This document shows positions 34,051 to 43,193 of a DNA stretch of 64,000 bases, piece after piece. Both the position numbers and the translations under genes were made by a program. The notes under the pieces are model-generated. The model was not told the origin of the DNA. It ran no database searches and saw nothing but the letters and a program-made list of their open reading frames with translations. Origin of the DNA: Bradyrhizobium sp. MOS003 (GTDB lineage: Bacteria > Pseudomonadota > Alphaproteobacteria > Rhizobiales > Xanthobacteraceae); assembly GCF_003020125.1 (NCBI RefSeq), contig NZ_PYFW01000015.1:1-64000 (forward strand), written 5' to 3'. Every line of letters starts with the position of its first letter. Within the stretch, counting starts at the first letter, position 1.

Positions 34051-34922
34051 TCCTCGCAATGATTGCCTGGTCGACGCCGCACGCGATCCATGCGCACGGT
34101 GGCGCGCCGGAGGCTGCGGCACCGAGCTGGACGTACGATCCCTGGATCGTCGCGCCGCTCATGACGTTCGGCCTCATGTACGGCATCGGAAGGCTGGTGC
34201 TGGCGACGAAGGGCCGCAACCGCCTATGGCAGGATGCCGTCTGCGCCGTAGGCTGGCTGACGTTGGCTGGCGCCCTGGTGTCGCCTCTGCACTGGCTCGG
34301 GGAGCGCGTTCTCTCATTCCACATGATCGAGCACGAGATCCTGATGGCAGTGACGGCGCCTCTGTTGGTGATCGCACGTCCGATCGGGCCGCTGCTCTGG
34401 AGCCTGCCGCGAGGGCTGAGGCTGATGATCGGCCGCGCGATGCGGCAACGACTCTCGACACGGGTGTGGGCCTTCTTGAGCGCGGGCCGTAACGCGACGC
34501 TGCTGCACGGGATCGCGATCTGGGGCTGGCACGCGCCGGCACTGTTCGATTCTGCTGTCGAGCATGTCTTTCTGCACCGGCTGCAGCATCTGAGCTTCTT
34601 CCTGACCGCCATCCTGTTCTGGTGGTCGGTTTTCCGGCGCAGCGACACCGGCAGCGCCGCCTGGCATGTGTTCGTCACGATGCTGCACACCAGCATCCTG
34701 GGCGCGCTGATGGCACTGGCCCCGCACCTGCTCTACCGGCAGCAAGCCGAGGCCGCGGCAGTCTGGGGTTTGACGCCGCTCGAGGACCAGCAATTGGCCG
34801 GCATCATCATGTGGGTGCCCGCCGGAACGATCTATGCTGGCGCCGCGCTCGCGCTGATTGCGCTCTGGATCCGGCGGGCAGGCCAAGACAGGGAGAGAGC
34901 CGATGCGCTTCAGGCTCTCTAA
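34038..34922 (+). CDS. ctaG: Cytochrome c oxidase assembly factor, CtaG/caa3 type
   Basis: A 294-residue integral membrane protein of the caa3_CtaG family with about seven helices. An N-terminal His-containing leader (IHAHGG) is followed by helices with conserved histidines likely to bind copper (FHMIEHEILM, GIAIWGWHAPALFD, HVFLHRLQHLSFF, MLHTSILGALMALAPHLLY). It would help load CuB during oxidase assembly. The ATG at 34038 overlaps the coxP-position gene by 13 bases, so all oxidase genes are read as one unit. Confidence 0.9.
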   Translation: MRKIVLAMIAWSTPHAIHAHGGAPEAAAPSWTYDPWIVAPLMTFGLMYGIGRLVLATKGRNRLWQDAVCAVGWLTLAGALVSPLHWLGERVLSFHMIEHEILMAVTAPLLVIARPIGPLLWSLPRGLRLMIGRAMRQRLSTRVWAFLSAGRNATLLHGIAIWGWHAPALFDSAVEHVFLHRLQHLSFFLTAILFWWSVFRRSDTGSAAWHVFVTMLHTSILGALMALAPHLLYRQQAEAAAVWGLTPLEDQQLAGIIMWVPAGTIYAGAALALIALWIRRAGQDRERADALQAL

Positions 34923-35313
34923 GTGGACGGCCCTCACAATGGCGGCAGCGGGCCTCCTCGTCGCCGCAGCCGTCGGGGCAGGCTTCGCGCAGGGCGAGCG
35001 CCAGCAAAAGGAAAACGTCGCCCGCGCCATGACCGGGGGAGATCCGACTCGCGCGCCGGACTTGATCCGCCGCTATGGCTGCGCGGGCTGCCACACTATC
35101 TCCGGCATTCCCGGCGGCGACGGAAAGGTCGGTGGTCCGCTCGACGGCCTCCGCGCGCGTGTCTACATCGCCGGCGTTGCCAGCAACACGCCGGACAATT
35201 TGATCCAGTGGATGATGTCACCGCCGGCGTTTTCGCCCCGCACGGCCATGCCCGCAACCGGCATTAGCGAAGAGGAGGCGCGCGACGTCGCCGCTTATCT
35301 TTATGCGCAATGA
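34903..35313 (+). CDS. Membrane-anchored cytochrome c
   Basis: A 136-residue protein with an N-terminal signal or anchor (ALTMAAAGLLVAAAVGAGFAQ) and one haem-c site C60-x2-C63-H64 (GCAGCHTI); the axial Met is probably in RTAMPATGISEEEA. The start at 34903 overlaps the CtaG stop by 20 bases. It may deliver electrons to the fused cytochrome domain of subunit II. Last plus-strand gene of the operon. Confidence 0.87.
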   Translation: MRFRLSKWTALTMAAAGLLVAAAVGAGFAQGERQQKENVARAMTGGDPTRAPDLIRRYGCAGCHTISGIPGGDGKVGGPLDGLRARVYIAGVASNTPDNLIQWMMSPPAFSPRTAMPATGISEEEARDVAAYLYAQ

Positions 35314-35320
35314 AGCCCTC

Positions 35321-36238
35321 TCAAGGGCTGGGCGTCGGTCGCGATGGCAATGATTTCACGAAGGCGGCAATCGCCTCCCGGTCGCTTTCGGGCAGCATGG
35401 CCAGATTGGTGACGACGTCGGACATGGACGAGCCGACGCGGCCATGATTTGGCGTGATCCCCGTTTTCAGCATCGCCGCCAATTGAGCCTCCGACCAGTC
35501 GCCGAGACGCGCGGCCGTGATGTTGGGATAAAAGCCGGTGCCGGCAGGATCCTGGCCACCGGCATAGCGCGTGCTCTGCTTGATCCCGCCCAGCATGTCG
35601 CGCGAGGAATGGCATTCCGCGCAATGGCCGAGCGCCTCGGCCAGATAGCGGCCGCGATTCCATTTCTCTTCCCGCGCCGGATCTGGCGCGATGGGGCCCG
35701 GCCTGAAGTACAGCATCTTCCAGAATGCCAGCACGCGGCGAACGCGGAACAGCGGGTTGATGTTGTGGTCCGGCGGACGCCCCTTCACCGCCGGCAGCGT
35801 GCGCAAATAGGCCATGAGATCCCGGACGTCCTCAGCGCGCATATGCGTGAAGCTGACGTAGGGGAAGACCGGATAATAGTGGCTTCCGTCCGGAGACACG
35901 CCGCGCATCAGTGCGTTGGCGAGATCCTCGGCGGTCCAGTTTCCAATGCCGTCGATCCGGTCGGGAGAAATGTTGGGCGCGCGAAACGTTCCGTACGGCG
36001 AGGCCAATGCTATCCCGCCGCCAAGACGCAAACGATCAAACTGGCCCGGCGAGGCATGGCAGGAGGCGCAATCGCCGGCCGCAAATACCAGCCTGCCGCG
36101 CTCGGGATCCCCTTCGGTCTCGGATACGATCCGCGCTTCCGCCGCGGTCAAGCGCTGCGGCGCGCTCACCCACCACGCGGCAGCCATCGCCGCGCAGCCG
36201 GCGAGGATCGCTGAGATCAGCAAGAGGCGCCCGCGCAT
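35321..36238 (-). CDS. Dihaem cytochrome c
   Basis: A 305-residue periplasmic cytochrome with a signal peptide and two haem sites, C57-x2-C60-H61 (CASCH) and C206-x2-C209-H210 (CAECH). Segments such as GTFRAPNISPD and MRGVSPDGSHYYPVFPY are typical of the cytochrome subunits of membrane dehydrogenases (alcohol, gluconate or aldehyde type), though no dehydrogenase subunit is adjacent. It converges on the oxidase operon with a gap of 7 bases and may act as its electron donor. Confidence 0.87.
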   Translation of the reverse strand: MRGRLLLISAILAGCAAMAAAWWVSAPQRLTAAEARIVSETEGDPERGRLVFAAGDCASCHASPGQFDRLRLGGGIALASPYGTFRAPNISPDRIDGIGNWTAEDLANALMRGVSPDGSHYYPVFPYVSFTHMRAEDVRDLMAYLRTLPAVKGRPPDHNINPLFRVRRVLAFWKMLYFRPGPIAPDPAREEKWNRGRYLAEALGHCAECHSSRDMLGGIKQSTRYAGGQDPAGTGFYPNITAARLGDWSEAQLAAMLKTGITPNHGRVGSSMSDVVTNLAMLPESDREAIAAFVKSLPSRPTPSP

Positions 36239-36244
36239 CCCATT

Positions 36245-36853
36245 CTACTCCCGCCAAAACTCCGTCAGCTCTTCCGCTGTCACCAGATCCACCTGGCCAT
36301 GAAAGCGGGTGCGATACATCGTCATGAGTGCGTCATGACCGACGTCGGACGAACTGCACAACGCGTCCTCGACAATGACGATCCGGAATCCGAGATCGAC
36401 CGCGCTCAAGACCGTCGACAGGACGCAGACATCCGTCTCCGCGCCTGACACCACGACAGTGCCGACGTTCTTTTCGATCAGCAGGCGCGCAAGTCCGGGA
36501 TTGCTGAATGCGGAATAGGCCGGCTTGTCGATGACAGCGGCCGGCGGCACGAACCGATTCAGGACCGGCACCAGCTCGAGAGCGGATGGCAGAAGGTGTC
36601 TGCGGGTCGCCTGATGCCAGCGCCGGAAATAGGTCTGCCACTGTCCGGGCCGATCTTCAGGCTTCTCCGGCGTGACGAAACGCGTGAAGATGGTTCTCGC
36701 CTGGCATCGCTCGACGATCGAGATGATCGTCGGCAGGACCCGCTCCATCCAGGGCGTCGCCCACAGGCCGCCAGGAGCGAAGATGTTCTGCATGTCGATG
36801 CACAGATGAACGGCGTCTCTAATCTCGGCGATTTCCGAGGCGCTGTCTCTCAT
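36245..36853 (-). CDS. Cysteine hydrolase, isochorismatase-like
   Basis: A 202-residue alpha/beta hydrolase of the isochorismatase-like family. The Asp-Lys-Cys triad is D20 (LCIDMQN), K110 (IDKPAYSAF) and C143 (GAETDVCVLST), with the cis-peptide segment before the Cys. Members with a full triad hydrolyse C-N bonds (ureidoacrylate, N-carbamoylsarcosine, nicotinamide). The start follows the FdhF-like gene stop by 41 bases on the same strand and may be co-transcribed; substrate unknown. Confidence 0.87.
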   Translation of the reverse strand: MRDSASEIAEIRDAVHLCIDMQNIFAPGGLWATPWMERVLPTIISIVERCQARTIFTRFVTPEKPEDRPGQWQTYFRRWHQATRRHLLPSALELVPVLNRFVPPAAVIDKPAYSAFSNPGLARLLIEKNVGTVVVSGAETDVCVLSTVLSAVDLGFRIVIVEDALCSSSDVGHDALMTMYRTRFHGQVDLVTAEELTEFWRE

Positions 36854-36894
36854 GGTCCTTCAGTCCTGATCTTGCTGTCGTTACCCATGGCGCG

Positions 36895-39207
36895 TCACGA
36901 CGCCGAGACCGACGCTTCTCCGACCTCGACAATGGTGTCCTTGAACAGGCGCACCGGAATGGATTTGGCTGCCGGAACCTTGCTGCCCTCCGCATAGTGC
37001 CAGAGCGGAATCAGCACGTTGCACTCCGGATAGTATCCCGCGATGCTCCTGCGCGGGATGCCGTAGGGGACGACCTGAAGTTCGCTCAAGCTGCGCTCGA
37101 CGCCATCCCCTGCCTCCGTCACCAGCGTCACGGTGTCTCCGGATGTCAGCCCTTCATCCTCCATGTCGACAGGGTTCATGAAGACGACATAGCGACCACC
37201 CGTGATGCCGCGGAAGCGGTCATCTTCGCTGTAGATCGTCGTATTGAACTGTCCATCGGCGCGCAGTGTCATCAGCTCGTAGACGCCCTCGCTCTCGCGC
37301 GGCGGCGCAAAGGCCGACTTTGGAACGGTGAAGTTCGCCTTGCCGTTCGGCGTCTTCCACTTTCGCTCGCGGGCCGCGAGCGGCCGCGGAAAACCGCCGG
37401 GCTCGAACATGCGCTTGTTGAAGTCCTTGAACTGGTCGGGATAGGTGCGCTCGATCGCGTCCCGAACCTTCGCATAATCGCCGACCCATGCGTCCCAATC
37501 GACCTTCGGATTCGGCTTCAGGGTCGCCTTCGCGAGCGCTGCCACGATCGCCGGCTCGGACAGGAGGTGTTCGGCCACGGGCTTGCGCTGACCCCGCGAG
37601 CCGTGAATGCTGGCCGTCGAATCCTCCATCGACACGGCTTGCTCGCCGCTCTCCTGCCGGTCGATCTCGATCCGGCCGAGACACGGCAGCAGATAAGTCA
37701 CCTCGCCCGGCACGAGGTGGGAGCGGTTGAGCTTGGTCGCGATCTGCACGGACAAGCGAAGGCCGGACCATGCGGGCTCCATCAATGACCGCTCGGGGAC
37801 AGCGCGCAGGAAATTGCCGCCCAGACTGACGAAGCCGCGAATGGTGCCCTTCAGGATGCCCTCGCAGGCATCGACGGTGGAAACGCCGTCCCATCGCGGC
37901 GGCTCGAAATCATAGAGCTCGGCGAGCTTGTCGAGCGGCACCAGCTTGGTCTTCTCGGAGATGCCGACCGTGCGCTGCCCCTGGACGTTGGAGTGGCCGC
38001 GGATCGGCGAAATCCCCGCGCCGGGCTTGCCGATATTGCCGCGCAGAAGCAGCAGGTTGATGATCAACTTCGCCGTCTCGACGCCGTGCTTGTGCTGAGT
38101 GATACCCATGCCGTAATTGGCGATCACGGCGCTGGCGCCCATGTAGGTATTTGCGGCCTCGCGCAGGGCCATCCGGGTGAGACCCGACGCCCGCTCGATC
38201 TCATCCCAGTCCTGCACCCGGCAGAAAGCAGCGAATTCCTCGAAGCCCGCTGTGTGGTCCTGAATGAACGCGACATCGACGACCCGCGCGGTTCCATTGT
38301 CGCGGGCGAGGTCGTCGGCCTCGATCACCCATTTGCAGATCCCGGTGATGGCAGCAGCATCGCCGCCGACTCGCACCTGATAATATTGCGAGCTGATGCG
38401 AGTGCCGCCGGCAATCATCTGCACCGGATTTTGCGGGTTGACGAAGCGCTCCAGGCCACGCTCGCGCAATGGATTGAAGGTCACGATTGGCACGCCGCGC
38501 TGCGCTGCCTCCTGCAACGGATGCAGCATGCGCGGCGCATTCGTGGTGGTGTTGTGCCCGAAGAAGAAGATGCAATCGGTGACGTCGAAATCCTCCAGCA
38601 AAACCGTGCCGACCGGGACGCCGATCACCTCCGGCAATGCCACCGAAGTGCTCTCGTGACACATGTTGGAGCTGTCGGGAAAATTGTTGGTCCCGTACAT
38701 GCGACCGAACAATTGGTACATATAGCTGGTTTCGAGCGACGCGCGGCCGGACGTGTACATGACGACCGAGCGGGGATCGAGCCGGTTCAGCTCAGCGCCG
38801 ATGTCCCGGAAAGCCTCTTCCCAAGCGACGGGCAGGTATTTGTCGCTGGCGCTGTCATAACGCATCGGCGTGGTTAGGCGTCCCCGCTCCTCCAATTGAT
38901 GATCCGACCAGGTTCGCAGCTCACCCAGCGTATGTTGCGCAAAGAAATCCGGCGTCACGGTCTTGTTGGTCACTTCCCAGGCGGTCGCCTTGGCGCCGTT
39001 CTCGCAGAACTCGAACGGCCGCGGCTTGGCCGGCTTGGCCCAGGAACAGCTCACGCACATGAATCCGTCGGGCTTGTTCTGCTTGAGCAGAATCTCGCTG
39101 CCGAGGACCGCAACCTCCTCCTGCGTCAGGATGTGAGCCACGGCGTTGAGCGAGCCCCAGCCACCGGCGGGAGAATCATAAGTCTCGACTTTTGCCTTTT
39201 GCCGCAT
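36895..39207 (-). CDS. FdhF/YdeP-family molybdopterin oxidoreductase
   Basis: A 770-residue cytoplasmic molybdoenzyme. A cysteine region near the N terminus (C51 and C54, FMCVSCSWAKP, then FEFCENGAKA) fits the reduced Fe-S site of the YdeP group. Core motifs include VVMYTSGRASLETSYMYQLF, NMCHESTSVALPEVIGV with the CHES metal-site segment, and SPIRGHSNVQGQRT. The ATG at 39207 gives the usual N terminus MRQKAKVETYDSPAGGWGS; a longer frame to 39339 would overlap fdhD. YdeP-like proteins are annotated as formate dehydrogenase relatives, but substrates are unproven. Confidence 0.87.
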   Translation of the reverse strand: MRQKAKVETYDSPAGGWGSLNAVAHILTQEEVAVLGSEILLKQNKPDGFMCVSCSWAKPAKPRPFEFCENGAKATAWEVTNKTVTPDFFAQHTLGELRTWSDHQLEERGRLTTPMRYDSASDKYLPVAWEEAFRDIGAELNRLDPRSVVMYTSGRASLETSYMYQLFGRMYGTNNFPDSSNMCHESTSVALPEVIGVPVGTVLLEDFDVTDCIFFFGHNTTTNAPRMLHPLQEAAQRGVPIVTFNPLRERGLERFVNPQNPVQMIAGGTRISSQYYQVRVGGDAAAITGICKWVIEADDLARDNGTARVVDVAFIQDHTAGFEEFAAFCRVQDWDEIERASGLTRMALREAANTYMGASAVIANYGMGITQHKHGVETAKLIINLLLLRGNIGKPGAGISPIRGHSNVQGQRTVGISEKTKLVPLDKLAELYDFEPPRWDGVSTVDACEGILKGTIRGFVSLGGNFLRAVPERSLMEPAWSGLRLSVQIATKLNRSHLVPGEVTYLLPCLGRIEIDRQESGEQAVSMEDSTASIHGSRGQRKPVAEHLLSEPAIVAALAKATLKPNPKVDWDAWVGDYAKVRDAIERTYPDQFKDFNKRMFEPGGFPRPLAARERKWKTPNGKANFTVPKSAFAPPRESEGVYELMTLRADGQFNTTIYSEDDRFRGITGGRYVVFMNPVDMEDEGLTSGDTVTLVTEAGDGVERSLSELQVVPYGIPRRSIAGYYPECNVLIPLWHYAEGSKVPAAKSIPVRLFKDTIVEVGEASVSAS

Positions 39208-39313
39208 GACGCATCCTTCAATCGCAGACCACACACCCAGCGCCCTGCACCCAAAACCCGAGATGCCATCGCGAGTTCCTAAGCGTTCGGAACCTTGCCT
39301 TGGCTCGCGCGTC

Positions 39314-40183
39314 ATGACTCGATCCTGGGACGCATCCATGCATGGCTCTCAACTCGACGTATGCGATAGCGCATCCACCCCTCCCGCCTCGGTCGCGATG
39401 CCCCGGCTCACGTCGAGCGGTGCGCGGGATGCGCGCATCGTGGCAGAGGAATGCCCCGTCGCCCTCGTCTATGACGGGACCACCGCCGCAGTGCTGATGG
39501 CGACTCCCGCCGATTTGGCCGACCTGGCCCGGGGCTTCAGCCTCACGGAGGGAATCATTGGGGACATCGGCGAGATCGAGGAACTCTCCGTCGTCCCGGG
39601 TCCCGACGGCATCGAACTCCGGCTATGGCTCCGACCGGACGCCGGCCGGCGGCTGAAGGAGCGACGGCGGCTGCTGGTGGGGCCAACCGGCTGCGGCCTG
39701 TGCGGCATCGACAGTTTGCGCGAGGCCGGCCGGATCGTTCGGCCCGTCGAGCACCCGGCGTGCCTCTCGCCCGAACAGATCCGCATGGCGATTGCCGCTC
39801 TTACGGAGTCGCAGATCCTCAATCACGAGACCCACGCCACCCATGCGGCAGGTTTTTTTCAGCCGGGCAGCAAGTCCATGGTGGTTCGCGAGGACGTGGG
39901 TCGCCACAACGCGCTCGACAAGCTCGCCGGCGCACTCGCCGTCGAGGGAATAGCCGGGTGCGCTGGCGCCATCATCCTCACAAGCCGGATATCGGTCGAG
40001 ATGGTGCAGAAGACGGCAGCAATCGGCGCGGGAATCGTCGTCGGCATGTCAGCGCCGACCGCGCTTGCCATCCGGACGGCGGAAGCAACCGGCATCGCGG
40101 TTGTCGGTATCGCGCGCGGAGAGGCGTTCGAGATCTTCAGCCACTCGGAGCGAATTTACGCTCACACCCCTGGGCGTATTTAG
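39314..40183 (+). CDS. fdhD: Formate dehydrogenase accessory sulfurtransferase FdhD
   Basis: A 289-residue protein that passes sulfur from IscS to the Mo-bisMGD cofactor before it enters formate dehydrogenases. The active loop is C127-x2-C130 (GPTGCGLCGID). Other family segments are LARGFSLTEGII, GRHNALDKLAGAL and AIILTSRISVEMVQKTA. The ATG at 39314 leaves about 106 bases to the divergent FdhF-like gene; a start at 39338 is possible. It probably serves both this enzyme and the fdhA product, since no other fdhD is in the window. Confidence 0.92.
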   Translation: MTRSWDASMHGSQLDVCDSASTPPASVAMPRLTSSGARDARIVAEECPVALVYDGTTAAVLMATPADLADLARGFSLTEGIIGDIGEIEELSVVPGPDGIELRLWLRPDAGRRLKERRRLLVGPTGCGLCGIDSLREAGRIVRPVEHPACLSPEQIRMAIAALTESQILNHETHATHAAGFFQPGSKSMVVREDVGRHNALDKLAGALAVEGIAGCAGAIILTSRISVEMVQKTAAIGAGIVVGMSAPTALAIRTAEATGIAVVGIARGEAFEIFSHSERIYAHTPGRI

Positions 40184-41048
40184 CCGGCGTATCCCTGCAG
40201 AAAACGCTTGAGGACCGACCGGACCCTCGCCGACAACTTGTCCAGGAGGATCCGCGCGGTGAAGTTCGCGAACGACCTCTTAATCAGAGTGGCCACCACA
40301 CGGTGCTTGTTAAGAAGTTATTCCTTCACGAGTCGTCGTGTATCGCCATGAGGAGGATGGCTGTTGGCCGTCGTGCCACTTGGCCTGATTCAGCCAGGAA
40401 CGGCCCATGGCCCCGAAGCCTTGGGAGGAAGCTAAGTCTCTACAGAGGCCGCTTGCGGATGGAGCCCTGCAGATCATTGCACCGGCGAGAAGGAAGACGC
40501 AAGACCTGGGGAGTAGGCGGACCCGTCAGGCGATTTTGAAAAAATCGGCGCGGGCGTTAGCCATACTTCCTCTCAAAATAGCGATCCGAACTTCGTCAGG
40601 GGTAACCAAGGCAGCACGTCGGTGACCGCGACGACGCCTCTGTCGGTTGTGTTTATTTTTGCAGCGGCGCTCGTATTCACTTGCGCTGTTCTCAAATCGA
40701 AGATCGATGCCTGGCTCGACGAATGATCGCGTCAGGCCGCGCCTCCTCGTCAACTGACATCGCGCGATACTATGGCGTTGGGCTGCGTCGCATTTCTTGG
40801 CACCTCAATGGATGGGCGGGCAAACGAGCGAGGAACGGGCTGTTCAATGAGCCACCGCCTCACGTAATGCCAACAAGTGGCGCGGTTTGAACATCGAAAC
40901 GCGGCGGTGATTCGCGTATTCATAGTTATGGAAGAAGCAGGCCAAAGACCCACTTTTGGCGTGAGTAACCAGACTCACGCGGCTTGCGAAGCACTGCCTC
41001 CATGGTTCGTAGACCGACAGTACGCCACTGTGCCGAAGGTGAGCGGAC
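40184..41048. other. Gene-poor stretch around a possible microprotein
   Basis: About 860 bases between fdhD and the histidine kinase. Apart from the 34-residue frame at 40622-40726, nothing convincing is seen. The other short frames lack ribosome sites and membrane or domain features. Confidence 0.45.
40622..40726 (+). CDS. 34-residue putative membrane microprotein
   Basis: From a GTG start the frame reads VTATTPLSVVFIFAAALVFTCAVLKSKIDAWLDE: one transmembrane helix and a charged tail. An AAGG lies about 10 bases upstream. Composition is membrane-like, but conservation is unknown. Confidence 0.35.
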   Translation: MTATTPLSVVFIFAAALVFTCAVLKSKIDAWLDE

Positions 41049-43193
41049 CTAGGTCGGCCTCCCCTCTCTCGTTTCAACCGCCGTCAAAACGCTCCGCACT
41101 CTCCCGGCGAGGTCGCTTTGCGTAAACGGCTTTTGAATGAGAGAAACACCGCGATCGAGCCTACCCTGATGAACGATTGCGTCGCGAGAGTAACCGGTCA
41201 TGTAAAGTACCTTCAGACCAGGCCGCCGACGCTGCGCTTCGGCAGCTAAGTCGCGTCCGTTCATGCCCGGCATCACGACGTCAGTCAGGAGTAGGTCCAC
41301 CTGGCTTGTGGCAAGCACGTTAAGCGCTGCATCACCATCTTGCGCCTGCATGACTTCATAGCCTAGCTCGACCAGTGTGCCCGCCACAAACTGCCGCACC
41401 CCTTCATCGTCCTCTGTGACCAGCACACGTTCACCATGCCCACGAGGAACGCCTCCGATTGTCTGCTCTTTACGAGCTGGTTCACTGACATCCGTTCGTC
41501 GCGGGAGAAAGATCGTGACTGTCGTGCCTGCACCTGGCGCTGAGCTTATTCTAACGTCACCGTCGCTCTGCTTGACGAAGCCGTAGACCTGGCTCAGCCC
41601 GAGGCCGGTCCCCATCCCGGGCGGTTTGGTTGTAAAGAACGGCTCGAAAGCTTTGTCTGCCACTTCCGGCGCCATACCTATTCCTGTGTCCTTGACTGAA
41701 ACGGACACGTATTGGGTGGAGTTTAGTTGACCAGACGATGCGGAGAACTGCTCGTCCAGGGACGCGTTTGCCGTTTCTAGTATGAGCGTGCCTCCATTCG
41801 GCATCGCGTCTCGGGCGTTGAGCGCCAAGTTCAGAACCGCAGATTCAAGCTCCGTTACGTCAGCCTGCGCCTCCCCCAGATCAGGCGCGAGGTTTGTTTC
41901 AATTGAGATTGTCTCGCCAAGCGTTCGAGCCAGCATATCCGTCAGGCTTCGAACAAGCCTGTTGAGATGGACCGGTTTTGGATCGAGAGCTTGCTTCCGA
42001 GAGAACGCCAAAAGACGCTTAGTGAGTTCGGCTGCCCTCAACGCGCCCCTTTGAGCGTTTTCGAGCAACGCTCTTGGCTTTTCGTCGGTGACCCTACGGC
42101 TCGCCATCTGCAGATTGCCAATGATGATCGTCAGCAGATTGTTGAAGTCATGCGCGATGCCGCCGGTGAGCTGACCGACCGCTTCAATCCGCTGCGAGCG
42201 ACGCATTTCCTGCTCCAGAGTTTCTCGACGTTCTGCCTCTGCATAAAACGCCGCTGTGCTGCGGGCGGTTAGGACAATGAAAAAGCAGACCAGAGCGAGG
42301 GCGGGTGCGCCGATGGCCAGATATCCACCTAGTTGGCGGAGCCACGTGCTTCTTATCTCCGACGTTTCCATGCTGGAAGAAACATATACAGGCAGTCCTA
42401 CAAGCTTTCTAACTGCAAAACGGCGTTCTAGTCCGTCCACATTCGATACCGTCGTATATCTTCCCCCCTCCGGACTACTTTTGATCAATTGACCAAAGCC
42501 ACTCGACGGATCCAAGACGATGCCAGGACGAGCCGCGATCGGGTGACGGGCGAGAACTGCACCATCGTCTCTAATCAGGGCAAAGCTTGCGCTCGACGTG
42601 CCGCGCAAGGTTGCATAAAGATTCTCAAAAGCAGAAGGGAGTACAGAGATTAGCGTGTAGCCGTTGAAAGTACCTGAGCTATCGTGCCGTCGTTTGCTGA
42701 CTGGAAACAGGATTGCACCCGTCAGAGAAATGCCGACCACACGTCCAATATAAGCTTCGTCGTTTTGAGCTAACTCTGCTTTTAGGTGAGCGCGCTCTGG
42801 TGCGTTGAAGGCAGCCGGCACCGGAAAAAATAGAGACGACAGTATTGCATCGCCGTTGTGGTCTAGCACCCAAATTGAACTGATGTCGGGAAATGTATGC
42901 GCGAATTGCTTCAGGCGCTCACTAAGCTCAGCCCCGGAATCCTTGATCGTCGAGTCCGTCTTGCCGCGCGTGATCTGGTCGATACTGTCCAGCGTTACGT
43001 TGATCGAGCGAAACACTCGAAGAGCCTGTTCCGCTGAAACCTCCAAACTACGTTCGATTCGCTCGTCTGCCAGTTCGAAGGCATCTTGATAGGCAGAGTA
43101 TGCAGCATAGGCGAACACGAGCGCCGGGGCGATGATCGAGGCGGCCAGCGAAAACCACAGCCATCGGAGGGCTGCATCCTTCCGCTGTTTCAT
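41049..43193 (-). CDS. Hybrid sensor histidine kinase/response regulator
   Basis: A 714-residue membrane sensor. Two transmembrane helices (about 13-33 and 290-311) flank a periplasmic sensor domain of double-Cache type. The HisKA phospho-acceptor is H348 (GGIAHDFNNLL), the ATPase boxes are N457-region LALNARDAM and DTGIGM with GTGLGLS, and the C-terminal receiver carries D638 (LLLTDVVMPG). GGIAHDFNN plus a fused receiver is typical of the HWE-unrelated hybrid class seen in rhizobia. No partner regulator or target operon is adjacent, so the signal is unknown. Confidence 0.92.
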   Translation of the reverse strand: MKQRKDAALRWLWFSLAASIIAPALVFAYAAYSAYQDAFELADERIERSLEVSAEQALRVFRSINVTLDSIDQITRGKTDSTIKDSGAELSERLKQFAHTFPDISSIWVLDHNGDAILSSLFFPVPAAFNAPERAHLKAELAQNDEAYIGRVVGISLTGAILFPVSKRRHDSSGTFNGYTLISVLPSAFENLYATLRGTSSASFALIRDDGAVLARHPIAARPGIVLDPSSGFGQLIKSSPEGGRYTTVSNVDGLERRFAVRKLVGLPVYVSSSMETSEIRSTWLRQLGGYLAIGAPALALVCFFIVLTARSTAAFYAEAERRETLEQEMRRSQRIEAVGQLTGGIAHDFNNLLTIIIGNLQMASRRVTDEKPRALLENAQRGALRAAELTKRLLAFSRKQALDPKPVHLNRLVRSLTDMLARTLGETISIETNLAPDLGEAQADVTELESAVLNLALNARDAMPNGGTLILETANASLDEQFSASSGQLNSTQYVSVSVKDTGIGMAPEVADKAFEPFFTTKPPGMGTGLGLSQVYGFVKQSDGDVRISSAPGAGTTVTIFLPRRTDVSEPARKEQTIGGVPRGHGERVLVTEDDEGVRQFVAGTLVELGYEVMQAQDGDAALNVLATSQVDLLLTDVVMPGMNGRDLAAEAQRRRPGLKVLYMTGYSRDAIVHQGRLDRGVSLIQKPFTQSDLAGRVRSVLTAVETREGRPT

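Noticed and set aside
34314..35030. Antisense frames across ctaG
   Set aside because: CtaG has clear membrane helices and copper-site histidines; the antisense product is Gln/Arg-rich without features.
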